From contig CP018783.1 in assembly GCA_002025645.1 (NCBI GenBank), positions 2,914,001 to 2,978,000 of the forward strand: a stretch of DNA of 64,000 nucleotides, read 5' to 3'. The notes beneath the pieces were generated by a model. The model was not told the origin of the DNA. It ran no database searches and saw only the letters and a list, made by a program, of their open reading frames with translations. The stretch comes from Curtobacterium pusillum. GTDB lineage: Bacteria > Actinomycetota > Actinomycetes > Actinomycetales > Microbacteriaceae. Of this stretch, positions 24,888 through 35,994 are shown piece by piece; position 1 is the first letter of the stretch; each line of letters begins with the position of its first letter. The translations under genes and the position numbers were made by a program.

Positions 24888-27566
24888 ATGACCCTCGAAC
24901 GCGAGGAACTCCGCGACGACTGGACCGTGACCATGGTCGGAGGAACCGGCGCTCCGGACGGTGTCGCCGGGCGCACGATCCCGGCGACCGTGCCCGGGCA
25001 GGTGCACACCGACCTGGAGCGCGAGGGCCTGCTCGCGGATCCGACGTTCGACCGCAACGAGGACGCCGGCAAGTGGGTCGGCCGCGCGGACTGGTCGTAC
25101 CGGCGGACGGTCGACGTGGACCCGAAGGGCTTCGAACGCGTCGACCTGGTGTGCGACGGACTCGACACCGTGGCGGAGCTGAGCCTCGACGGCGTCGTCG
25201 TGGGCACCACCCGGAACATGCACCGGCGCTACCGCTTCGACGCGCGCGACCAGACCGGTGGGGTCGGCCGCGGCAGCAAGACGCTCGAGGTCCTGTTCGA
25301 GTCGCCCTACCGCGAAGCCGGTCGGGTGGCGGCGAAGGCCGGCAGCATGCCCGGACCGTACGACGAGCCGTTCCCGTACATCCGGAAGATGGCGTCGAAC
25401 TTCGGCTGGGACTGGGGGCTGACCGCGGTGACGAGCGGGCCGTGGCGACCGATCGCGATCGAGCGGTGGTCGACGGCGCGGCTGCGGGAGGTCCGGCCGC
25501 TGGTGGACGTCGAGGCGGGCGAGGGCGTGCTCGACGCGCACCTCACCGTCGAGCGCTCCGGGCTCAACGACCTCGACCAGGACGGCGAGGACGACGACCT
25601 CGTGCTCGTCGTGACGGTGAGCGGCGAGACCGCCGAGGGAACCGCGACGCGACAGCGCTCCCGTGCGCAGCTCACCCCGAAGGACGACGAGACCGTGGTC
25701 ACCGTCCGCGTGCCCGACGTGCAGCGCTGGTGGCCGCGCGGGTACGGCGAGCAGGCGCTGTACGACGTGGTCGTCGAGCTGCAGACCGTCGACGGCGAGG
25801 TCCTCGACCGGTCGACGTTCCGCACGGGCTTCCGGTCGACCCGCATCGACACGGCGTCCGACGAGATCGGCAAGCCGTTCAACGTGCACGTCAACGGCAC
25901 GCTCATCGACGTGCGTGGCGTGAACTGGATCCCGGACGACGTCATCGTGTCCCGCGTCGACCGCGCGCGTGTCGCGGGACGGCTGCGAGCAGCCGTCGAC
26001 CTCAACGTCAACCTCGTGCGCGTCTGGGGCGGCGGCGTCTACGAGTCGAACGACTTCTACGAGGTCTGCGACGAACTCGGGCTGCTCGTCTGGCAGGACT
26101 TCCCGTTCGCCTGCGCCGCCTACCCCGAGGGCGAGCCGATCCGCAGCGAGGTCATCGCCGAGGCGCGGGACAACGTCGCACGCCTGTCCCGCCACCCGTC
26201 GCTCGTGGTCTGGAACGGCAACAACGAGAACATCTGGCTGCACGGGGTCGACAACTGGGGGGACGACCTCGGGGACCGCGGCTGGGGGCTCGACTACTAC
26301 CTCGACCTCCTGCCGACGATCGTCGACGCCGTGGACCCGTCCCGCTTCTACACGGTGGCGTCGCCGTGGTCTGGAGACGAGTCGCTGTTCGCGAACGACG
26401 TCGACCACGAGACGCACCACTCCTGGGACGTCTGGAACCGGCTGCCCGACACCGCCTACCGCGCGTCGGTCCCGCGGTTCGTCTCGGAGTTCGGCTGGCA
26501 GGCGCCGCCGGCGTGGCGCACGCTGCGCGACGCCGTGCGTGACGCGCCTCTCGCCGTGGATTCGCCCGGTGTCGTCCACCACCAGAAGGCGGCGGACGGC
26601 ATGGGGAAGCTCGCGCGGGGCATCGCGCCGCGGTTCGGTTCCGTGGATCCGACCTCGTTCGACGCGTGGCACTACCTGACGCAGCTGCAGCAGGCACGGG
26701 CGATCGCGACGGGCGTCGAGCACTGGCGGACGCACTGGCCCCGCAACACCGGGGTCGTGGTCTGGCAGCTCAACGACCTGTGGCCGGTGTCCTCGTGGTC
26801 GGCGATCGACTCGGCAGGGCGGCTGAAGCCGCTGGCGCACGAGCTGCGCCGGCTCTACGACGACGTGCTGCTGACGATCCGGCCGGTCACGTCGTTCTCG
26901 GCGTCGGTCAACCGACCGGGAGGCGCGGATCGCCCCGCGTCGCCGGCCTCCGAGAACGAGACGGCCGGGTCCGGCGATCTGTCGGACACGCTGTCCCTCG
27001 AGGTACCGGGGGCCGAGTCCCTCGGGGTGTCGCCCGGTTCCTTCGGGAACGCACCGATCGAGGTCGCGGTCCGCTCGACCCGTCCCGGCCTGGACAGCGT
27101 GGTGCGCGTGCGGCGGATCACCCTGTCGGGCAGCGTGCTCGCCGAGGTCACGCTCCCCGTCCACCTCTCGGCCGCCGGGGTCGCCGTGGTGTCCCTCCCC
27201 GAGTCCGTCGGCGTGGTGGACGACCCGACCAACGAGCTCGTCGTGGCGGACATGGACTGGCGTCGCGCGGTGTGGACGCCGGCGCCGGACAAGGACATGC
27301 GGTGGCAGCCGGCGCAGTACCGGACGTCGTTCGCACCGGCGGGTGACGGCGGGGTCGAACTCGTCGTCGAGGCGGAGTCGCTCGTCCGTGACCTGCTCCT
27401 CCAGCCGGACCGCGTCTCACCAGAGGGCACCGTGGACCGCGGGTTCATGACACTGCTGCCGGGGGAACGCGTGTCCTTCCGGCTGCACGGCGTGACCGAG
27501 GCCGACGTCGCCGAGCTGCTCGAGGCCCCGGCGCTCCTGACCTTGGACCGCATCCTCGGGCCTTGA
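24888..27566 (+). CDS. Glycoside hydrolase family 2 beta-mannosidase
   Basis: 892 residues without a signal peptide, so cytoplasmic. An N-terminal sugar-binding domain (VPGQVHTDLEREGLL, then FGWDWG) and an Ig-like domain precede the TIM barrel. The acid/base is Glu447 in WNGNNEN and the nucleophile is Glu534 in SEFGWQ, both as in GH2 beta-mannosidases; VWGGGVYE and VWQLNDLWP also fit. It hydrolyses non-reducing beta-mannose from imported manno-oligosaccharides. The C-terminus carries a poorly conserved linker (about residues 665-720) and beta domains. I start at the ATG at 24888 after AGAGAAGGACC; the frame is open to 24585. It is divergent from the small gene at 24670 and followed by a sugar-transferase gene with its own promoter. 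Confidence 0.93.
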   Translation: MTLEREELRDDWTVTMVGGTGAPDGVAGRTIPATVPGQVHTDLEREGLLADPTFDRNEDAGKWVGRADWSYRRTVDVDPKGFERVDLVCDGLDTVAELSLDGVVVGTTRNMHRRYRFDARDQTGGVGRGSKTLEVLFESPYREAGRVAAKAGSMPGPYDEPFPYIRKMASNFGWDWGLTAVTSGPWRPIAIERWSTARLREVRPLVDVEAGEGVLDAHLTVERSGLNDLDQDGEDDDLVLVVTVSGETAEGTATRQRSRAQLTPKDDETVVTVRVPDVQRWWPRGYGEQALYDVVVELQTVDGEVLDRSTFRTGFRSTRIDTASDEIGKPFNVHVNGTLIDVRGVNWIPDDVIVSRVDRARVAGRLRAAVDLNVNLVRVWGGGVYESNDFYEVCDELGLLVWQDFPFACAAYPEGEPIRSEVIAEARDNVARLSRHPSLVVWNGNNENIWLHGVDNWGDDLGDRGWGLDYYLDLLPTIVDAVDPSRFYTVASPWSGDESLFANDVDHETHHSWDVWNRLPDTAYRASVPRFVSEFGWQAPPAWRTLRDAVRDAPLAVDSPGVVHHQKAADGMGKLARGIAPRFGSVDPTSFDAWHYLTQLQQARAIATGVEHWRTHWPRNTGVVVWQLNDLWPVSSWSAIDSAGRLKPLAHELRRLYDDVLLTIRPVTSFSASVNRPGGADRPASPASENETAGSGDLSDTLSLEVPGAESLGVSPGSFGNAPIEVAVRSTRPGLDSVVRVRRITLSGSVLAEVTLPVHLSAAGVAVVSLPESVGVVDDPTNELVVADMDWRRAVWTPAPDKDMRWQPAQYRTSFAPAGDGGVELVVEAESLVRDLLLQPDRVSPEGTVDRGFMTLLPGERVSFRLHGVTEADVAELLEAPALLTLDRILGP

Positions 27567-27591
27567 TATCCAGAACACCAGAGTGATATAT
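27563..27591 (+). promoter_or_regulatory. Strong promoter of the sugar-transferase gene
   Basis: TTGATA (27563-27568), 17-base spacer, TATATT (27586-27591) starting in the stop codon of the mannosidase. It is an unusually AT-rich, near-consensus sigma-70 promoter for this genome and contains TGATAT, a string also present in shared elements D-F. Confidence 0.75.
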
Positions 27592-27678
27592 TGACCGGAG
27601 TGCCGCTCCACGTCGTGACCCGAACGACGGCGGCACCCGGTCGGTGTGCCCGTCCGGAGGTCGACCGGAGGGTTCCCG

Positions 27679-29142
27679 ATGTCACTCATGCTGCGCACAC
27701 CCGCGGTCAGTGTTCCCGGCGTGGGACGAGCGCTCCGTCGTCGGTCTGACGCGGTGGGGCTGGCCGGGCTCGACCTCGGGCTGCTGCTCGTCGCGTTCGC
27801 GGTCGCGCACGTCGTCCGGTTCCCGGGTGAGCTGCCCGCCGGGACGATCGGCGCCGGGTGGATCGAGTTCGTCGTCGCCCCGGTGCTGATCGCGTCGTGG
27901 ATGGCCCTGCTTGCGGCGTTCCGGACGCGTGATCCGCGCATCGTCGGCGTCGGGGGTGACGAGTACCGCCGCGTCGTCACGGCGAGCCTCGTGGCCGTGG
28001 CGTCGGTCGCCGCCCTCGCCTACGCACTCCAGGTCGACCTCGCGCGGGGCTACGTCGCCATCGCGTTCCCGCTGGGGCTGTTGCTGCTCGCGCTCGGACG
28101 GAAGGGTGTCCGCGGATCGCTCGCGCGCCGCCGCGCCCGGGGTGAGCGGCTGCAGGACGTCCTGCTCGTCGGTGACCTGGACGACGTCCGCTACGTCGGT
28201 CGTCGGATCGCCGCGACGCCGTCGGCCGGGTACCGCGTGCGTGCCGTCATCACGGACTGTGCGGCGCGCGGGTCGGTCGTCGACCTCGGTGTCGCGAGTG
28301 CGCCCGTGCTCGACGGTGTCGATGCCGTGCTCGACCGCGCTCGTTCCGAGGGTGTCTCGGCGGTCGTGGTCGCCGGGGCTGTCGCGGGTGGGCACGAACG
28401 GCTCCGGCGGCTCGGCTGGCAACTCGAGGCCCAGGGTGTCGAGCTGGTGGTGTCATCGCCGCTCGCCGACATCGCCGCCGGACGCGTGCACGAACGACCC
28501 GTCGACGGCCTGCCGCTCATGCACGTCGAGACTCCGGACTACGGTCGCCGACTGGGCAAGCGGACGCTCGACGTCATCGGCGCCGGCATCGGTCTGCTGC
28601 TCCTCGCGCCGGTGTTCGCCGTCCTGGCGTTCGTCATCCGCGCGGACGACCGCGGGCCGGTGTTCTTCCGCCAGACCCGGGTGGGTCGCGGCGGCCGAGA
28701 GTTCTCGATCCTCAAGTTCCGGACGATGTGCGTCGACGCCGAAGCCCGGATGGCGGCGGTCGCGCAGTCGAACGAGGGCGCGGGGCCGCTCTTCAAGATG
28801 AAGGACGACCCGCGGGTGACCCGGGTGGGCGGCTTCCTGCGCCGGACCTCGCTCGACGAGCTCCCGCAGTTGTGGAACGTGCTGACCGGGTCGATGAGCC
28901 TCGTGGGGCCGCGTCCGGCACTCCCTCGAGAGGTCGCCCTGTACGAGGACTTCGCCGACCGACGGCTCCTGGTGACCCCGGGCATCACGGGGCTGTGGCA
29001 GGTCAGCGGCCGCTCTGACCTCGACTGGGCCGACGGTGTGCGGCTCGACCTGCACTACGTCGAGAACTGGTCCTTCGTGCACGACGTGGTGATCCTGGCC
29101 CGGACGATCCCGTCCGTGCTGCGCTCCCACGGTGCGTACTGA
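27679..29142 (+). CDS. Undecaprenyl-phosphate sugar phosphotransferase (priming)
   Basis: 487 residues. Four N-terminal membrane helices are followed by a CoA-binding-like domain (DVLLVGDLDDVRYVGRRIA) and then a fifth helix. The C-terminal catalytic domain (from about residue 290) has the conserved bacterial sugar transferase motifs GPVFFRQTRVGRGG, FKMKDDPRVTRVG, LRRTSLDELPQLWNVL and MSLVGPRPALP. It transfers a sugar-1-phosphate to undecaprenyl phosphate, the first step of lipid-linked polysaccharide synthesis. The exopolysaccharide locus at 3575-11858 lacks such an enzyme, so this gene probably serves it from a distance. The ATG at 27679 follows GGAGG; an in-frame GTG at 27646 is less likely. 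Confidence 0.92.
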   Translation: MSLMLRTPAVSVPGVGRALRRRSDAVGLAGLDLGLLLVAFAVAHVVRFPGELPAGTIGAGWIEFVVAPVLIASWMALLAAFRTRDPRIVGVGGDEYRRVVTASLVAVASVAALAYALQVDLARGYVAIAFPLGLLLLALGRKGVRGSLARRRARGERLQDVLLVGDLDDVRYVGRRIAATPSAGYRVRAVITDCAARGSVVDLGVASAPVLDGVDAVLDRARSEGVSAVVVAGAVAGGHERLRRLGWQLEAQGVELVVSSPLADIAAGRVHERPVDGLPLMHVETPDYGRRLGKRTLDVIGAGIGLLLLAPVFAVLAFVIRADDRGPVFFRQTRVGRGGREFSILKFRTMCVDAEARMAAVAQSNEGAGPLFKMKDDPRVTRVGGFLRRTSLDELPQLWNVLTGSMSLVGPRPALPREVALYEDFADRRLLVTPGITGLWQVSGRSDLDWADGVRLDLHYVENWSFVHDVVILARTIPSVLRSHGAY

Positions 29143-29301
29143 CCCGCGCCGGATCAGCGCGCTGCCTGTGCGAACGGTGTCCGTTCGTGGGACCGGCCTG
29201 GGATTCCCGGGCCGTGCGAGTTACGATGGAGAGACCACGGACTTCCGCCGCACGTGTCGACGACGACACGAGGACGGCGACCAGTTCCAGATCAAGGAGT
29301 C

Positions 29302-29589
29302 ATGATGCTCGGAAACCTCGGCGGCGTACACCTGCTGATCATCCTCGGGATCGTCATCCTGCTGTTCGGTGCGACCAAGCTCCCGGCACTCGCCAAGGGC
29401 CTCGGCCAGTCGATCAACATCTTCAAGAAGGAGATGGGCGACGACGAGAAGAAGGCCAAGGGCACCGACGCCGGTGTTCAGGCAGAGCGCATGAACACCG
29501 CCGCCGCTGCTGAGCCTGCGGCGCCCGTCGCGCAGCCGGTCGTCAACCCCGGCCCCTCGGTCCAGCCGAACACGGATCACCGCAACTAG
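29302..29589 (+). CDS. tatA: Twin-arginine translocase subunit TatA
   Basis: 95 residues: a single N-terminal membrane helix ([20 protein letters not shown]), the FG hinge, an amphipathic helix ([14 protein letters not shown]) and a flexible polar tail. This is the TatA/E architecture that forms the protein-conducting part of the Tat translocase. No tatB or tatC is adjacent, as is common in Actinobacteria. The beta-helix protein at 8024 is a likely Tat client. Two consecutive ATG codons (29302 and 29305) follow AAGGAG; the second has the more usual 5-base spacing. Confidence 0.93.
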   Translation: MMLGNLGGVHLLIILGIVILLFGATKLPALAKGLGQSINIFKKEMGDDEKKAKGTDAGVQAERMNTAAAAEPAAPVAQPVVNPGPSVQPNTDHRN

Positions 29590-29611
29590 GACCCAGCCCC
29601 GTCCTGTCGGC

Positions 29612-29642
29612 AGCCCCCGCGACCCACTCGGTCGCGGGGGCT
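29612..29642 (+). terminator. tatA terminator
   Basis: Perfect 13-base stem AGCCCCCGCGACC / GGTCGCGGGGGCT with a 5-base loop, then TTCGTCGT; 22 bases after the stop codon. Confidence 0.85.
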
Positions 29643-29689
29643 TCGTCGTGCACGGTGCGAGGGCGCGCGAGCGGGTGGAGGATGAGCAC

Positions 29690-31096
29690 GTGACCACTGC
29701 CCCCGCCACCGCGCCGCTCCGGGACGACCGGCGCGTCGTGCTGGTCGTGGCGATCCTGTCGTCGTTCGTGGTCGGGCTCGACTCGAGTGTCGTGAACGTG
29801 GCGCTCCCGGCGATCCGTGACGAACTCGGCGGGGGACTCGTGGTCCAGCAGTGGACGGTGGACGCCTACCTGATCACGCTGGGGTCGCTGATCCTGGTCG
29901 CCGGGAGCCTCTCGGACCTGTTCGGCCGGGTGCGGATCATCACGTGGGGGCTCGTGGTCTTCGGCATCGCCTCTGTTGCCTGCGCGATCGCCCCGACCGG
30001 TGAGGTGCTCGTCGTCGCGCGGGCGTTCCAGGGGGTGGGCGGAGCGCTGGTGACCCCGAGTGCCCTGGCGCTCATCGTGGCCGCGTTCCGCGGTGCGGCG
30101 CAGGCGAAGGCGATCGGCACGTGGACCGCGTGGTCGAGCGCCGCGACGATCCTCGGGCCGGTGGTCGGCGGGTTCGTGGTGGACGGCATCGGGTGGCGCT
30201 GGATCTTCGTCCTGACCGCGGTGCCGATCGCGGTGACGATGCCGTTGGTGCGGCGGATCTCGGCCGACGTGCGGGCCGGGCACCGTGCTCGGGTGGACGT
30301 CGTCGGTGCGGTGCTGGCCGTCCTCGGGGTCGGTGGCGTGGTCCTCGGGTTGATCGAGCAGGAGCGGCTCGGGTGGGGTGCGCCGGTCGTCGTCGCCGCA
30401 CTGGTCGTCGGTGGCGCGGCCCTCGCGGCGTTCGTGCCGTGGGAGCTCCGGGTGACCAGGACGTCGGGTGCGCCGCTCGTGCCGCTCGAGCTCTTCCGGG
30501 CGCGGAACTTCGCGGTCGGCAACCTCGCGACCCTCTCGATCTACGGTGCCCTCGGCATGGTCTTCTTCGTGGTGACGCTCTTCCTGCAGGAGGTCTGGCA
30601 CTTCCCGGCCTGGCTCGCCGGTCTCGCGACGCTGCCCCCGACCGTGATGCTCCTGCTGCTCTCGACGACCGTCGGGGCCTTCGCGGGCCGGTGGGGTCCG
30701 CGGTGGTTCATGGCGGCCGGTCCGGCGATCGGGGCGCTGGGGGCGCTCGTGCTCCTGCTCGCGGGGGACGACCCGCACGCGTACTGGTGGTCGGTGCTCC
30801 CCGGCCTGGTGCTGATCGGTGCCGGCATCGCGCTCATGGTGACACCCCTGACGAGTGCCGTCCTGGGGTCGGTGCCGCAGTCCGAGGCGGGCGTCGGGTC
30901 GGCGGTGAACAACGCGGTCGCCAGGATCGCCGGACTCGTGATGGTGGCCCTCGCAGGCATCGTGCTGGGCGGGGCCGTGAGTGTCGAGGGGCTCCATCGT
31001 GCGATGGTCGCGATCGCGGTGCTCCTCGTGGCGGGTGCGATCGTGAGCGCCGTCGGCATCCGGAACCCGCGGCCGGAATACCGAGCCGCCAACTGA
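29690..31096 (+). CDS. MFS drug exporter, DHA2 (EmrB/QacA) type
   Basis: 468 residues with about 14 predicted membrane helices. Diagnostic strings: LDSSVVNVALPAI in helix 1 (DHA2 motif D1), VDAYLITLGSLILVAGSLSDLFGR (motif A in the loop after helix 2, read as two segments), and GPVVGGF in helix 5. DHA2 members are proton-driven exporters of cationic drugs, antibiotics or siderophores; the substrate is unknown. The start is the GTG at 29690 with GGAGG nine bases upstream. It lies between tatA and clpB. The clpB HAIR operator begins immediately after its stop codon. Confidence 0.9.
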   Translation: MTTAPATAPLRDDRRVVLVVAILSSFVVGLDSSVVNVALPAIRDELGGGLVVQQWTVDAYLITLGSLILVAGSLSDLFGRVRIITWGLVVFGIASVACAIAPTGEVLVVARAFQGVGGALVTPSALALIVAAFRGAAQAKAIGTWTAWSSAATILGPVVGGFVVDGIGWRWIFVLTAVPIAVTMPLVRRISADVRAGHRARVDVVGAVLAVLGVGGVVLGLIEQERLGWGAPVVVAALVVGGAALAAFVPWELRVTRTSGAPLVPLELFRARNFAVGNLATLSIYGALGMVFFVVTLFLQEVWHFPAWLAGLATLPPTVMLLLLSTTVGAFAGRWGPRWFMAAGPAIGALGALVLLLAGDDPHAYWWSVLPGLVLIGAGIALMVTPLTSAVLGSVPQSEAGVGSAVNNAVARIAGLVMVALAGIVLGGAVSVEGLHRAMVAIAVLLVAGAIVSAVGIRNPRPEYRAAN

Positions 31097-31097
31097 A

Positions 31098-31118
31098 GTT
31101 GAGTGGAGTAGACTCAAC
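31098..31118. promoter_or_regulatory. HAIR operator upstream of clpB
   Basis: GTTGAGT-GGAGTAG-ACTCAAC: perfectly symmetric 7-base arms with 7-base spacing, one base from the HAIR consensus in each arm. It lies 32 bases before the clpB start, placing clpB in the HspR regulon. Confidence 0.85.
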
Positions 31119-31150
31119 TACACGAACACCGTGACGAAAGGACGGAACGC

Positions 31151-33319
<2,169 letters not shown>

Positions 33320-33340
33320 CCCGACGCACTGAACGCACCA

Positions 33341-33389
33341 GCCTGGAGGCCCGGTGCCGGTCCCTGGGACCGGCACCGGGCCTCCAGGC
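33341..33389. repeat. 49-base perfect palindrome (GCCTCCAG hairpin family)
   Basis: 24-base arms (GCCTGGAGGCCCGGTGCCGG... and complement) around a single T at 33365, 21 bases after clpB and 14 bases before the next gene. Likely terminates clpB; member of the dispersed hairpin family. Confidence 0.85.
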
Positions 33390-33403
33390 ATAGCGTCCAC
33401 TGC

Positions 33404-33958
33404 ATGCCTGAGATCCGCGCGATCCGTCGCCTCACCGACGCCGTCGAGCACGCGAGCGTGCTCGACAAGGCCGTCGACATCGACCGCTCCGTCGTCCGCG
33501 CCCTCGCGAAGCCGAAGGCGCTCCGCCAGCTGCTGCACGGGGTCCCGTTCGGACACCCGCTGCACCCGCTCATGGTGCAGGTCCCGCTCGGCGCGTGGAT
33601 CTCCGCCGCGGTCCTCGACCTGATCGGCGGGAAGGGGAACGCGAAGGCCGCGAAGACCCTCGTCGGCGTCGGGCTGGTGTCCTCCGGCAGTGCGAGCGTG
33701 GCCGGGTACGTCGACTGGTCCGAACTCGACCGCGAACAGCTCCGGACGGGGTGGGTGCACCAGGCCGTGAACTGGGCGGGCATCTCGCTGTACGGGCTGT
33801 CCTGGATGCAGCGGAAGCACGGGAACCACGGGGCCGGCAAGCTCCTCGGGTTCGCCGGCCTCGCGGTCGTCGGGGTCGGTGGGTACCTCGGCGGTCACCT
33901 GGCCTACCGGCAGCGTGCCGGTGTGAGCCGTGACGGCGAGGTCCCGTTCGACGCCTGA
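33404..33958 (+). CDS. DUF2231 membrane protein
   Basis: 184 residues. It contains GHPLHPLMVQVPLGAW near residue 50, the hallmark of DUF2231, followed by about four membrane helices (LGAWISAAVLDLIGG, LVGVGLVSSGSASVAGYVDW, AVNWAGISLYGLSWM, LLGFAGLAVVGVGGYLGG). The conserved His residues suggest haem or metal binding in the membrane, but the family function is not established. It is the first gene after clpB, behind a strong hairpin, so probably independently expressed. No convincing Shine-Dalgarno site precedes the ATG. Confidence 0.82.
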   Translation: MPEIRAIRRLTDAVEHASVLDKAVDIDRSVVRALAKPKALRQLLHGVPFGHPLHPLMVQVPLGAWISAAVLDLIGGKGNAKAAKTLVGVGLVSSGSASVAGYVDWSELDREQLRTGWVHQAVNWAGISLYGLSWMQRKHGNHGAGKLLGFAGLAVVGVGGYLGGHLAYRQRAGVSRDGEVPFDA

Positions 33959-34067
33959 ACCCGTGCGGTGCCCGCGGTTACGGCGACGAAACACCCGGAC
34001 GCGGAGACTCAGAGGCATGCGCGACCCGACCCAGCCGTCTCATAGGGACCTGGTATGCAGTACATGT

Positions 34068-34721
34068 ATGCGAGTTCTCGTGGTGGACGATGAGATCGCC
34101 CTCGCCGACCTCGTCGCGAAGGGCCTCACCCGACAGGACATGGCGGTGGACGTCGCTTACCGCGGCGATCACGCCGACGAGCTGCTCACGGTGAACGACT
34201 ACGACGTCGTCGTGCTCGACCGGGACATCCCGGGGGTGCACGGGGACGAGGTCGCCCGGCGGCTCGCCGCCCGCGGCAGCCTGACCCGGATCATCATGCT
34301 CACGGCCGCGACCACCCTGACCGACCGGGTGAACGGCCTCGAGCTCGGGGCCGACGACTACCTGGCGAAGCCGTTCGAGTACCCGGAACTCGTCGCACGG
34401 GTCCGTGCGCTCGGCCGGCGCAGTGTCGCCCCGGTCGCTCCCGTCCTCGACCGTGCCGGGCTGCTCGTGGACACCAACCGACGCATGGCCACGCGTGACG
34501 GCCGACCGCTCGACCTCACGTCGAAGGAGCTCGGCGTCCTCGAGACCCTCCTCCGGGCCGACGGGTGCATCGTGTCCGCCGAAGAACTGCTCGAGAAGGT
34601 CTGGGACATGAACATCGACCCGTTCACCGCTGCGGTGCGGGTCACGATGTCGAAGCTCCGCAAGAAGCTCGGCGAACCCGACCCGATCCGGACGGTGCCG
34701 GGCAAGGGCTACGCGCTGTGA
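34068..34721 (+). CDS. OmpR-family response regulator
   Basis: 217 residues. The receiver domain has the acidic pair Asp7-Asp8 (VVDDE), phospho-acceptor Asp51 (VVVLDRDIPG) and the Lys of LAKPFEYPEL near 101. The C-terminal winged helix (GRPLDLTSKELGVLETLLRADG ... VRVTMSKLRKKLGEP ... GKGYAL, read as segments) is OmpR/PhoB type. It should control the downstream exporter genes on a signal from the kinase that starts inside its stop codon (GTGA). The ATG at 34068 gives a canonical receiver N-terminus; GTATGC repeats at 34053-34058 and 34066-34071, 13 bases apart, straddle the start and might be its own binding site. Confidence 0.93.
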   Translation: MRVLVVDDEIALADLVAKGLTRQDMAVDVAYRGDHADELLTVNDYDVVVLDRDIPGVHGDEVARRLAARGSLTRIIMLTAATTLTDRVNGLELGADDYLAKPFEYPELVARVRALGRRSVAPVAPVLDRAGLLVDTNRRMATRDGRPLDLTSKELGVLETLLRADGCIVSAEELLEKVWDMNIDPFTAAVRVTMSKLRKKLGEPDPIRTVPGKGYAL

Positions 34722-35947
34722 GGCGGGTGGGGCGGACCTGGAGCATCCGCACCCGGACCGCGCTGGTGTTCGCGCTCGCGGCGATGGCGCTCGCCGCCGG
34801 GGTGGTCGTGTTCTCGAACCTCATGTCGCAGGCCGGGGTGAGCACGGCGTACGCGACGACGGCGCTCGCCGAGGGTGACGACACCGGACGGTGGCCCGTC
34901 GCGACCGCGTCCCCGGCCCCGACCGGGACCGAGCCGGACGCAGCGGGCACGGCCATCCCGTCCACGATGTCGGTCGTGCGGCTCGTGGCCGTGCAGCAGT
35001 GGCAGTGGTCTGCGGTCGGGATCGCCGGCGCCGGCGTCCTCGCCGGCGGCCTGGGGTGGTTCGTCAGCCGACGCATGCTCCGACCGATCGACCGGATCAC
35101 GGCGACGGCGAACCGGATCACGGCGTCGAACCTGCACGAACGCATCGCCCTCGACGGGCCCGACGACGAACTCCGGCGACTGTCCGGCACGGTCGACGAC
35201 CTGCTCGACCGGCTGGAGACCGCGTTCGAGAGCCAGCGCCGGTTCGTCGCGCAGGCCTCCCACGAGCTCCGGACACCGCTCGCCGTCCAGCGTGCCGCGA
35301 TGCAGATCGGGCTGCACGACGGCGCCGACACGGACGACGTGCGGACGATCCGCGAGGAACTCCTCGAGCAGAACCGGCGCACCGAACACCTCGTCGAGTC
35401 GCTCCTGGTGCTGGCCGAGGCCGATCGGGGTCTCGCCGGCGACGAACGGGAGATCGACCTCGCGGAACTCGCCGACGAGGTCGTCGCGGGAGCCGCCGGG
35501 AGTGCCCACGAGGCGGGCGTGCGGCTCGTCCACGTGCGCCGCACCGCGCCTCTCCCCACCGGCACGGCCGAAGCGCCGCTGGCGCGTCGCTCCGGAACCG
35601 GCGGCGTGGGCCCAGGCCGTACTGACCTGCGCGGTGAGCCGACGCTCGTGCGGCAGCTGCTCGTGAACCTCGTCGGCAACGCCGTCGAGTACAACGAACC
35701 CGACGGGTTCGTCCGCGTGACCACGCGCGGTGACGGCTTCGTCGTCGAGAACTCCGGGCCCGTCGTGCCGGCGGAGGTCGCGCCGCTGCTCGTCGAGCCG
35801 TTCCGACGCTGCCCGTCGTCGTCCGGTGGCCGGCACAGCGGCCTCGGGCTGTCGATCGTGGCCTCGATCGTGCAGGCGCACGGGTGGCGGCTGGACGTGT
35901 CCGCACGGGCCGACGGCGGTCTGCGCATCGACGTTTCGTCGGTGTAA
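34718..35947 (+). CDS. Sensor histidine kinase
   Basis: 409 residues from a GTG overlapping the response-regulator stop by 4 bases. Order: membrane helix near 16-38, an extracytoplasmic loop of only about 55 residues rich in Ala/Thr/Pro, second helix near 92-112, HAMP domain (RRMLRPIDRITATANRI), then the dimerisation helix with His182 in ASHELRTPL. The ATPase domain has QLLVNLVGNAVEYN (N box) and SGLGLSIV (G2 box). It is a membrane kinase partner of the preceding regulator. The very short sensor loop suggests it senses within the membrane or through an accessory protein, as in intramembrane-sensing kinases paired with ABC exporters. The two lipoproteins downstream are candidate partners (inference). 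Confidence 0.93.
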   Translation: MRRVGRTWSIRTRTALVFALAAMALAAGVVVFSNLMSQAGVSTAYATTALAEGDDTGRWPVATASPAPTGTEPDAAGTAIPSTMSVVRLVAVQQWQWSAVGIAGAGVLAGGLGWFVSRRMLRPIDRITATANRITASNLHERIALDGPDDELRRLSGTVDDLLDRLETAFESQRRFVAQASHELRTPLAVQRAAMQIGLHDGADTDDVRTIREELLEQNRRTEHLVESLLVLAEADRGLAGDEREIDLAELADEVVAGAAGSAHEAGVRLVHVRRTAPLPTGTAEAPLARRSGTGGVGPGRTDLRGEPTLVRQLLVNLVGNAVEYNEPDGFVRVTTRGDGFVVENSGPVVPAEVAPLLVEPFRRCPSSSGGRHSGLGLSIVASIVQAHGWRLDVSARADGGLRIDVSSV

Positions 35948-35994
35948 CCCGGCGGGTACACGGGCCGAAACAGGCGGTCCGGTGTGCTGGTCCC

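Noticed and set aside
24636..27164. 842-codon open frame opposite the beta-mannosidase
   Set aside because: Antisense shadow; the mannosidase catalytic motifs are all intact on the plus strand.
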